Positions 11,801 to 20,787 of a stretch of DNA of 64,000 bases are shown here, piece by piece. The stretch's first letter is position 1. Every line of letters begins with the position of its first letter. This DNA is from Dastarcus helophoroides (Eukaryota > Arthropoda > Insecta > Coleoptera > Bothrideridae). The notes below the pieces were generated by a model. It was not told where the DNA came from, did no database searches, and was given only the letters and a program-made list of their open reading frames with translations. Position numbers and translations under genes: made by a program. The stretch is taken from the NCBI GenBank assembly GCA_028583605.1, contig CM053325.1, positions 45,578,987 through 45,642,986 on the forward strand. Reading direction: 5' to 3'.

Positions 11801-14800
11801 TTAGGAATTAGCACAAGTTTATTAAATAGCACGCAACGAATAATTGCGGTTGGAATCGAACAGTTTACCGCTATACGAGGCAATCCCATAAACTGTTTTA
11901 GTCATCGACTCATTGCGAAAGAATGCTTTTTACCTGAGACATTATTAACACAGCCACCAGTTCCATAAATATTGATATTGTAACAAAAAGTAATTATAAA
12001 GTTTAGTTGAATTTTATAGAAAATTTAATAAGGGGAAGCGGCCGCGATAATAAATCAAACGACAGATAAGCGCTCCAGAAATTTCGGCAAACGATAAGCC
12101 TTATCTGCTGCATTCTTCTAGAACCCGAACAGGGATCTATATAAGGCGGTCGCTTTTCCCTCAGAGTAGTTAGTTAGAAGTCAGTGAATAAGTTAATTAA
12201 TTGAACAGTGTTAGTAAATTACAATTGTAGTGTTCCGAGTTCAGTTTTGAAATAAGGTGGTTACAATTTACCAAGTGTTAAACATTCGAATCGATAACAC
12301 ACAACGATATTGATTTGTAGAAAAAAAGTATGTATTTGAAAGTAGATTTTTTTTTATTTTTAAGTTATAACTCAAGAAAAGGATAAAAATTCAAATTTAT
12401 ACCTAAGTAAAAATGATTTAATTTAATTGGTTTATTGACTGTTCACATTAGTAATTGGTACGGAACCCTAAACTTTGCGAACACGATTCGCCCTTGACTG
12501 ATTTTTTTCGCCCTGGAAACCTTTTCTAACATTGGTTACTGGTTTGCTAAATTCATTAAGTTTAATTTCGCTTATAAAATTATTTGCTTTAAATTTCTGA
12601 TACATTTGCATAAAAAAGGATCTGTCGACATCGATTAATGTAGTTAACTTAAGACCATCTTAAAAAATTAAGCGAGAGTATGTAATTAATAGATTCATAT
12701 CATTTTTTAAACACTCATAAATGCTTGCAAAATTGCATTGTTTTTTATCAGTATTGGCAGTATATAGGACATCTTGTCTATCAAGGATCATTTAACTCAA
12801 CTGCGTTTAAATATTTGCGTTTATTGACCAACCTTTTGAAATAAATTTGGAGTGTATTAACTTTAACAAAAAGTTTGGTACTAGAGTTGCTGTTAATTAC
12901 ATTGATTCTACTTGCTTTTCTTTTTTTTTATTTTTAGAATCTTTGCCATACAGTAATTTTTGTATCTTGGAATATGTTGTGTTTGCAATGCAAAGTAATT
13001 TATTATCGAAAATTATTTAATCTCCTTTAATTGTAATTTTAGATTGGTCATATCATAGTCAAACATTTCCATAGAGTAAATTAATTGTTTTCTTTTTATT
13101 TAATCTACATTGGCAACTAACATTCCATAATTAATTTGAATTACTTGTAGCATCTAGTTTCTACGCAGATTATTCAAATTCCAATAGAAGATCGAGAATC
13201 GATTAATACACCAATAAATGCACCAATTATAAAAAAGTATGCATACAAATTTTGTATATTGCGTCTACTGTTTAGAAAACAGAGTAGCTAGAAGTATTTA
13301 CGAGGGTAACTCAAATATGAACCGGAATTGGTTTTTAAACATTTATTGGTACGAGATACATATATGAAAGTTATTAACTATTTTTTTACATAATCTTCTG
13401 ATTTTGTTATGCATTTTTTCCAATGGATTGTAAGTTTTTTAATGTCATCATTATAAAAAGGAGGAAGGCATGTTTCCAGCCAATTGCGCACAAATGTCTC
13501 AAAAGCAGCATCATCATGGAATTGCTCACCTCCTAGAGCTTCATTCAGTGGTCCAAACATATGATAATCGCTTGGTGATAAGTAGAACTATAAGGAAGGT
13601 GTTCTAATGTTGCTCCATGCATTTTCTCTAATTTTTGAGCGTCAGATTGGCTGAGTGGGGGCGGGCATTGTCGTGAAGGAAAATCATATTTTTGGCCGAA
13701 AATTCCAGCATCTTTCGCCGATATGCATGTTTTTCTTCATCCAACAGCTAGCAGTAGTAGGCAGCATTAACCAAACGACGTTCATGCAGAAAATCGACGT
13801 GCACAACTCCTTTAAAATCCCAAAACACTCGCAAGAACCTTTCCAGATGAGAGACGAGTTTTTGCCTTGACTGGTGAAAATTCCCCCTTTCTTCTCCACT
13901 TTATGCTTGCCTGTTCGGGGATGTAATGGTGGGACCAAGTCTCATCACACATTAACGATACGTTGCAAAAAACCATCGAAAACAACGTTGAAAAGGTCCA
14001 AGACGACGCTGACAGAGCTTCGGACGTTAATGTTTCTGTTCTTCAGTCAAAAGACGAGGTACCCACCTGGCAGAAATTTTTCGAACGCCCAGCTTATCTG
14101 TAATGACGGCTTGAGGACTTCTAAAGCTTATTCCTATCTGAGCTTCAATTTCATCAAGAGTTAAACGGTGATCACCTTCCAGAAGGCGTTGAACAATGTT
14201 AACCTTGTCCGGAGTCATACTGTTCAGAGGAAGACGAGCATTTTCATTTTAGATTCAACTTGAGTTCGTCTTTCCAAAAAATGTTTAAGCTATTCATACA
14301 CTTGAGTTTTCTTCAAACAAATATGTCCAAATTGTGCTTCTAGTCCATAAAGAATTTCGGCGGACTTTATGCCTTCAACGGCAAGAAATTTAATAATAAT
14401 GCGCTGTGCAACGTGTGAATGAACCTCTTGCTCATCCATTGTATTTACAACTGACAAACAGCTAGAACGGAATTAGCTTAAGAGCGGGAAGTCACGTGAT
14501 ATCCCCACCTAACATGCCTAAGGGTATGCGCACACTCCCGACGCCCTCATGGCTATATGATAAAAATTCCGGTTCATATTTGATTTACCCTTGTAAGTTT
14601 CCCAGTTGATACAGCAGCCAGTAACGTAGGCGATCTAGGGAACCTAAACATGCTTCCCGATAGTGGAGCAAACCAAAAACCATTCCAGCATTGAGTGCGA
14701 TTTGAAACCGTTCTATAATGCAAAAACTCATTTTAGGATTTGGATCAGTTCATAAACAGCTCAAAAACTGGTGTAATATATTTCAGTCTTGGCAGCAGTG

Positions 14801-15559
14801 TAAAAAGTAATGAACTGTCTAAGGTGTATAAAAAATCAATAATGGAAGCATTCGAATCACTTCCTCATGAAGTTTTATGGAAATATGAAGGAGAAGATAT
14901 TACTCAAACGCCCAAAAATGTAAAACTGGTTAAATGGTTGCCGCAGCAAGATGTCCTACGTAAGATGATCTTTATTAAATAATAAACCTAATATAATATC
15001 AAAACATTTGTAGGGCATCCTAAAATCAAATTATTTATAACACAAGGCGGATTACAATCTGTGGAAGAGGCAACATTTAGTTACGTACCTATGGTTGTTA
15101 TTCCCTTTGTTAGCGATCAGGAAAGAAATGCTGCTAGAGTGGTCCAAATGGGCATGGGAGTTTCGATAAGTAAAGAACAGCTTATTAACAAAGATGCACT
15201 TTTGGCAGCTATATACGAAGTTTTAAAGAATCCATCGTAAGAAATTATATCATTGAATATGAGATTTTTAATTGACGCATTTCAGGTATCGTTTAAAAAC
15301 AAAAGAGGCAGCGTTATTATCCCAAGATCAACCGTTAACAGGGCTACAAAAGGCAGTTTGGTGGACAGAGTATGTTATTAGACATAAAGGAGCAAAACAT
15401 CTTCGAAGTCCCATAATAGGCATGCCATCTTATCAGTATTATCTAGTTGACGTATATGGATTCCTGGGATTTTTATTATTTATAGTTGTGTACGTCATGT
15501 ACAAAATTATTAAATGTGTTTTATTGTATTTCAAAAGATTTAAAATAAAACAGGAATAA
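8801..15559 (+). CDS. UDP-glycosyltransferase UGT-B, complete, 4 exons
   Basis: Exons are 8801-9622, 14737-14959, 15014-15236 and 15286-15559. All junctions are GT-AG, with phases 0, 1 and 2, and they sum to 514 codons including the stop (513 aa, normal for insect UGTs). The start ATG at 8801 has AAA before it and begins a signal peptide (MKLVILVLVLCFSKC...). His33 in PSYSHQ fits the catalytic base of the family. Exon 2 starts with DLDQFINSSKTG and YFSLGSS. Exons 2-3 give WLPQQDVLRHPK and the signature FITQGGLQSVEEA...PFVSDQ. Exon 4 carries WWTEYVIRHKGAKHLRSP, a single C-terminal membrane helix and the tail KIKQE (K at -3 and -5, ER retrieval). The expected topology is catalytic domain in the ER lumen with a short cytosolic tail. 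The substrate cannot be read from sequence. Intron 1 (5.1 kb) is full of transposons. The frame is intact. Confidence 0.93.
9623..10215. other. UGT-B intron 1, 5' part, no feature seen
   Basis: The donor GTGAGA directly follows the codons for GLPQ. The sequence is AT-rich, with no repeat boundary or exon recognised. Confidence 0.4.
10216..11280. repeat. Dispersed repeat interrupted by an insertion of about 0.8 kb
   Basis: The flanks 10216-10350 (GGTAAAAcCAAAAGTGCACA, then GCAGAGAAGCAGAAAGGCCG) and 11180-11280 (CTCCAAAATTATATTCATAA, then CATATGACCAGTT) both match one continuous copy at about 22045-22245 in UGT-C intron 1. The 10.35-11.18 kb segment in between is absent from that copy and is therefore a later insertion. 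It contains GTCCGTTTGTTAGTCC and a GC-richer block (GACAACACGACGGCGGCGTC). The inserted element is not identified. Confidence 0.5.
11281..11978. other. UGT-B intron 1, no gene seen
   Basis: AT-rich DNA. It begins with GTTCGTCCGTCCGTC, a phrase seen in several insect repeats. A 101-codon open frame at 11663-11968 has no family resemblance that I can recognise, and its composition is like the surroundings, so it is not called as a gene. Confidence 0.35.
11979..12305 (+). mobile_element. Candidate solo LTR with TATA box and heat-shock-like elements
   Basis: This 327-bp segment starts TGTAAC and is flanked on both sides by GATAT (11974-11978 and 12306-12310). It is GC-richer than its surroundings. 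It holds GAAATTTC (12078-12085) and TTCTAGAACCCGAA (12116-12129), both resembling heat-shock elements. A TATATAAG box (12138-12145) is followed about 25 nt later by TCAGAGT, an initiator-like site. The layout (promoter, then a leader with AGTTAGTTAGAAG) fits either an LTR or a detached hsp-type promoter. The 3' end does not finish in CA, so the LTR call is tentative. Confidence 0.4.
12116..12167 (+). promoter_or_regulatory. HSE-TATA-initiator-like core promoter inside UGT-B intron 1
   Basis: TTCTAGAA at 12116-12123 is a TTCnnGAA half of a heat-shock element. TATATAAG is at 12138-12145. TCAGAGT at 12161-12167 resembles an arthropod initiator. The promoter would read on the + strand, the same direction as UGT-B. 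No coding exon that it would drive was found between here and the mariner at 13301. Confidence 0.4.
12311..13300. other. UGT-B intron 1, AT-rich, no feature seen
   Basis: This is AT-rich sequence without recognisable exons or repeat boundaries. It ends at the TA dinucleotide (13299-13300) that is the target site of the mariner element. Confidence 0.4.
13301..14593 (-). mobile_element. mariner (Tc1/mariner) element, 1293 bp, decayed
   Basis: The element has a classical mariner size, a TA on both sides (13299-13300, 14594-14595) and terminal inverted repeats of about 28 bp. The left end is CGAGGGTAACTCAAATATGA. The right end, read inward, is CAAGGGTAAATCAAATATGA, and both continue ACCGGAATT. 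It carries a broken transposase on the - strand. It sits in UGT-B intron 1 in antisense orientation to the gene, only about 140 bp upstream of exon 2. Two mismatches in the termini and the broken coding region show that it is no longer autonomous. Confidence 0.92.
13378..14439 (-). pseudogene. Mariner transposase pseudogene
   Basis: Reading leftward from ATG at 14439, the product starts MDEQEV...RIIIKFLAVEGIKSAEI (N-terminal helix-turn-helix). It continues with the linker KISARWVPRLLTEEQK (about 14060), VDFLHERRLVNAAYYC (about 13780), HDNARPHSA with the second catalytic Asp (about 13660), and the C-terminal FGPLNEALGG ... KKLTIHWKKCI ... YVKK block ending in a stop at 13378-13380. The reading is broken by an in-frame TAG after QVYE and by frame changes in the middle, and the region of the third catalytic Asp is damaged (expected SPDL replaced). 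It is related to mariner D,D34D transposases. The subfamily is not assigned. Confidence 0.88.
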
Positions 15560-17522
15560 TCTTATCAAAGTAAGCCTCTCATTTCAGTTGTTTACTTCGG
15601 ACTTTCCTCTCTAGGATGATGGACCATGCACGAAAATATCATCCAGGTGAATAATTCTAATTAAACTGATCTGTCTCTGTCAACGATATCGTTTTTATAT
15701 TATTTTTCCCGCTTTCTTCCTAACCCTTGAGCGCTAGAAAAATTCCTGATATTTGAGAATGAATTTATCATTCCTAATATTCAATGGATTTAACTTTAAT
15801 TCCAAAATATACACTGTCACTTTGAAATTAACATTTCTTTAAAAATTCTCTGTTTAAATCTGAAATGTCGATCTTTTTTTTAAATTTCTTGTTAGAAGTT
15901 GTCGTTTGTTGTAAGTGTAAAAGTTTCATTTATTGAATAAACTGAAAGCCACTGAATGGTGCAATTTAATAAAAAATAATGCATAATTTGTAATTTGGGT
16001 AGAAACCCAATGATTATAAAAATCATTATTTGAAGTACAGTTATTTATCCTCTTTCTAGAGCCTATAGCTACCCTACCCGTTTATTTATTAATGTGTTTA
16101 TTTAAAATTTAACAGCCCTCTATGTTTCAAAACTATATAAATTCAATTCAAAAATCTGAAAAAGGAGGCGAAGTTTTGACAGTTTAACTGTAAACTTAAA
16201 AAAAATCAGGTTTTAACTAGAAAATTCAGAAAATTGATCGACAGATTTAACAAAGAATTTTTAAGAAGCTATGCATTTTAGAAAGACTGAATATTTTGGA
16301 TTGAAATTTAAATTCCTTTGGTATTAAAATAATACTTATATTCTCAAAAATCGTGATTTTTCTATCGCCCTGGGCTTAGGAGGAACGCAGGAAAAATAAT
16401 ATAAAATTGGGGCATTCCAGTTCAAATCGAAATTCCTAACAGAAATTAGTTATAATATAGTATAGTATAGTAATAGAACCAGGTAGTTCTGCACTAAATC
16501 ATATGGTTTGTTCATGTTGCTCCGATTTCGCTCGCGACATTTCGTCAATGCAATATCAGAAGTGCCGGCTAGCTGCTTGTAAAATTCCAAGCTATGTGTC
16601 CCACGATGTCCATATCAAGCGATATCTCTAGTTAATAAGATAAGACATGAACCAAAAAATGTTTGAATGACATCAATTAATCTATTATTATGAGCCCTTG
16701 AGTATAGCCCTATGTAGTATTTTATTATCGAAGTGACGTGGTCCCTTTAAAAAATAATAATACTGTATGTGCAAGATGTCCCAAAGTGTTCTTAAGCCAG
16801 ATACTCACGATCCGATGCCGCAGTGCGATTACAATACAATTTCCTTGAAAATTCAATGAAGATATACACGTTGCGATCTTGTAGTAAGAAATGTTGCTTC
16901 AAATGGTAAACATCTCAGACGAAGATATACGTTTAACGACTTCTAGGCTTGGTATAACAAAAAATAAAACTGAAAGTTAAAAAATATAGATATTTATTCA
17001 AAAATAATTGTATCCAAATAAAGCTACATATTGGTGCAAAAACAAAGAGTTTCAAAAACTATTTTCTTTTTACTAAAATCTCCGTTTGCTTTCTTTTTCA
17101 TCCATCTGAGCCAAAAGTTGATCGTTGTTTTTACGGCTTTTTCTTTTTTTTTTTTCATGATACATAGTGGACTATTTTATGTTTTCATTGAATTCTTATT
17201 CTTCGTGTAAAAAAATATCATAAAAATCTACAAATTTTTCATTGTCAGCATTTTTTCGTATACTTTAACATTTTTATCAATGTTCTAGCAAATCTTAAGG
17301 TAAAATATCGTTTTTTTGCTCCATAACTGGCTATCCAAAATCGAAAACAGCAAAACACATGTCCAACAGACAAGATTATACTGCGGCAGACTGACCGGTT
17401 TGTCTGTCATGAAATCGCGACTTTGTCGTGTTGACAAAATACATGATCAAATTATGTTCGATTTTGTCGCATCTAACAAAATTATACTCCGGTGTTAAAC
17501 CATGAATGGCTGGCTTGAACAA
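15560..17522. other. Intergenic UGT-B to UGT-C, 5' half
   Basis: An AATAAA at 15936-15941, 377 nt after the UGT-B stop, is a possible polyadenylation signal. A short TATAG microsatellite lies near 16450. About 16618-16720 is a lone half-copy of the fold-back arm found at 17523-18212 (it shares GCGATATCTC and GAACCAAAAxAT). No gene is seen. Confidence 0.4.
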
Positions 17523-18212
17523 GCGATATCTCATTTAGTTGATACGATAAACAGATGAACCAAAACATTTTTTTAATTGTATCAATTAACCCATTATAAT
17601 GCATCTTCAAAACTATGGTGGTTGTTACCAACCAGAAGAAACCATCCCGCATGCGTTTTTTCAAATTGCACTCCCCATTTTTATTGCTGAAAATAAATCT
17701 TTAGTTTATAGTATTTTAAATACAGACATATGTAATATTTGACAATTTATGTGACCTGGTGACACAATGTTAAACGCTGTTCAATAAAATTTTGGGACAG
17801 GAAGAAATTTCAATCTTCTTAATAACAGTTATTGTCAATTAAACATACACTTCCTCACCAACTCGTGGTTTGGTGAATATAAAACCAATGGTTTTTTGTT
17901 ACAATCTTATTTTATACAGCCAAGAACTACTACTACTTCTACTATATTAACTATTATTTTTTCTTTAACGGTTCCAGATTATTTCATTGATGAAAAACTA
18001 CATATGGCTCTATTCGGGATAAACTGAAGATTCATTCTTTGTGAAAAAAAGAGGGAAAGTGCAACTTGAAGAAAAAAAAGGGGGGAGCGTGGTTCCTTTA
18101 GGGTGGCGCAGTAACTACCAAAGTTTTGAGGGCGCATAGTAATGGATTAATTGATGTCATTCAAACATTTTTTTGGTTCATGTCTTTATCTTATCAACTA
18201 AGGGAGATATAC
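17523..18212. mobile_element. Fold-back / long-TIR MITE, about 690 bp
   Basis: The left arm 17523-17640 starts GCGATATCTCATTTAGTTGA. The right arm 18088-18212 is its diverged reverse complement, reading CTTATCAACTAAGGGAGATA on the + strand. Both arms hold a GAACCAAAA(C/A)ATTTTTTT stretch and a TCAATTAAcCCATTA-like stretch. The interior has no recognisable coding sequence. Confidence 0.65.
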
Positions 18213-19695
18213 AGACATAGTGGCAGACGCCGAATATTTTCAAACTCATTAAAATAAATATTCAACTTTTTAATTTGAAATATAAATATTTTAAAAATTG
18301 TTTTTGGTTATCTCGACTCTAATCAAATTTAAATGTTAAAAGTTTTTTATAAATTACTTTTTTATTTTATTTTTTAGTTGTTTTCTAATAATTTCTGCTT
18401 TTTTTGGAAATTTCATGTATAACCTCGTAAATATTTTTGATAAATTAAAATTTTATTTCAAAACCCTTTGCTTCGAATATTTTGGTTTTGTTTTGTACAT
18501 TTCACTTCAATTCATTTTCAATTTTTTTTATCTCAGTTTTAGTTTCTTTTTGGAAAGAAGATATTTTTTTGATTTAAATATTTTTCCTTTTTAAAGATTT
18601 AACTTTTTTTGAAAATTTTGATTTTTGAAAATTTTAACCTGTTTTTATTCAGTAATGAAGGTTGTCAATATTCTGAAACATTTTTTGAAATACGACTACC
18701 TGTTATATGTATAGATCCTTAAAACGCCACTTCATGATAGCTGACAAAAATAGTTTAGTTTATTTTACACAGAAAATCAAATCATAAAATATACAGAATT
18801 AAAATTACATATAAATAAAAATATAAAAGACATAAAAGGGAGTTGTAGGGTTGCAATGTTTCGCTTTCATTTCAGCTCGTCGTAATTCATAATATTCAAC
18901 GAAAATAATAAGGAAGGAAAAAGTAGTTGAAAATAAAACAAAAATGTCTATGGAGCTGACTTTAATTTTTGTATGTATTTTGGATTTGCATCATAGCAGA
19001 TTCCACTAAATACAAGAGTCTTCCCGGTGACATGCGTTTGGGTATGTTAAACCACTGATTGTGAGTAAAAAATGTCACCCAATGGTTAACAAATAATTTC
19101 GATTAAATGTTCTGTAATGAAACAATGCGAACGTGCTTAGAGTTGGAAACATTTCCAACCATATAGCGGGTTCGGCCATTCCTGATCTGGCCTGCGGAAC
19201 ATTTTTTAGCCAATTCTACGTTAACTACATTACCAAAATTTTTCTGAGATTTCAGGCAAACAATATAAAAATGTGACTAGATTTTCACTCCAAACTCTAA
19301 GGAACTAAAGTCTTAGGTGATCTGCGATAGTTTTAATCAGATTATAGAAGCTCGAAATCCGACTTCTGACGCTTCTTTGTAATTGTTGCGGTCTTCACTT
19401 TTGAAAACAAGACATTTTTTCGTGCTTCGAAAAGTCAAAATATCCTACGGTTTAGGGCAATATGACAGACTCATAAGAACAAGATGGTTCCATTCAAAAC
19501 GGGACGTGTGGTCATATAAAGAATTGACATAGGACATCATTAGAAATAAACATAAGAAAACTGACAAAGAAGAATACTTGAACTAACTGGCGTACACCCA
19601 AAGAAATCAGCTGCTGACTTATAAAATAACTTGAAAAATAATGGAAATTATTAAGTCACCGGAACACGCCTAAAAAATCAGTTGCTGACAAAAAG
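18213..19695. other. Intergenic, T-rich tract and no gene
   Basis: 18240-18660 is a T-rich, low-complexity tract like those listed elsewhere. About 19080-19125 shares GATTAAATGTTCTGTAATGA with 41160-41180, so it is a small dispersed repeat. No coding or RNA gene is seen. Confidence 0.4.
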
Positions 19696-20416
19696 TAGTG
19701 TTCACTAAACAACATGATATTATCAATAGACTTCTTGCGAAAATTTCGATATTATCAATAATACTGTCGATAGTCCTTCCGATAGTTTTATTTTATATTA
19801 TATATGTGTTAGATGTTTCCCTTGAATATAGTCTTTTAGTTTGCTTGCGTTTCCATTCGATTTGTATTTCATCTCACATAATTTGCAAGCAGCAGACGAA
19901 TATAGCAAAAATATCCTAACAACAAATTATATTTTTATAATTCACAGAATGCATACTATTGACGAGTGGCCAAAACTCACTAAATGTTCGAACCTGTTAA
20001 TTAATCCTTAATTTATAAGTTTTTGTTGAGTGTGTTTCCTTCAATCATAGACGGATCTACATTATTTTATGAGACGGAAGCAAAGCAAAATTGGTATTTT
20101 TGAGGGTGAATGTGGGCGTCATCTATCGAAGCGAGAAGAAAATTCGACATAAATATGAAATAGTCGGCTCCCTTGTATTTATAATTACATATTGACAGTA
20201 TCCAATGTATTCTTTTAATAAAAATGACATAGATATACATAGTTAGTGTGTTAATGTATTAAGTTACTGAACTTTAAATGGAAACAAAAACAAAACTCAT
20301 TAAAAACCATTTCTTAAGAACTATCGATATTACCGAACAATACTATCGATAGTTTTTGACAGTTAAAACTATCGATATCATCGATAGTCCTATCTATCGA
20401 TATTTAGTGAACACTA
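19696..20416. mobile_element. hAT-like MITE, 721 bp, with TATCGATA clusters
   Basis: It has perfect 14-bp terminal inverted repeats TAGTGTTCACTAAA / TTTAGTGAACACTA. It is flanked by an 8-bp target duplication with one mismatch, ACAAAAAG (19688-19695) and GCAAAAAG (20417-20424), as expected for hAT transposition. The subterminal regions are crowded with ACTATCGATAG-type palindromes, densest at 20320-20402, and degenerate versions occur at 19725-19790. No transposase frame is present, so it is non-autonomous. It ends about 370 bp upstream of the UGT-C start codon. Confidence 0.82.
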
Positions 20417-20424
20417 GCAAAAAG

Positions 20425-20787
20425 CTAAAATCAAATAATAATTTTGAAAAATCCTAGAAACAGAATGCAAATTATCTCTTAAGACCTTACGGTTTTATCG
20501 CGTGATTTTATGTACATGGGATTATATAGTACTTGGTAAATAAATGAAAAAAGTAATAAATAATTTAAATATCCTAATAAACATTTTGCATTTTGACGAT
20601 CCAAAGGAAAACCCTAATCATTATATAAATATAACGATTAATCTTTAATTTATTATACACCACGAAATTACCTAAATCTTATTAGTTAACAATTGGAGAA
20701 GTAGTGAAAATGTTGACCTCGTGGTGTAAATGTTTTTTAGGTAATATTTCACATTAAGTTCGAGATATTGGGAATAATTTTGAAATT
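20425..20787 (+). promoter_or_regulatory. UGT-C upstream region with a short inverted repeat
   Basis: This gap between the hAT-like MITE and the UGT-C ATG must include the proximal promoter or 5' UTR. TACACCACGA at 20656-20665 pairs with TCGTGGTGTA at 20719-20728, leaving a loop of about 53 bp. A second interleaved pair is ATTACCTAA / TTAGGTAAT (about 20668 and 20735). This could be a tiny MITE or a protein-binding palindrome. No TATA box is evident. Confidence 0.35.

Noticed and set aside
11663..11968. 101-codon open frame in UGT-B intron 1
   Set aside because: No recognisable family, no splice or start context, and composition like the surrounding intron. Treated as chance.
16440..16475. 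TATAG microsatellite as possible regulatory repeat
   Set aside because: Only a few units long and not near a gene start.
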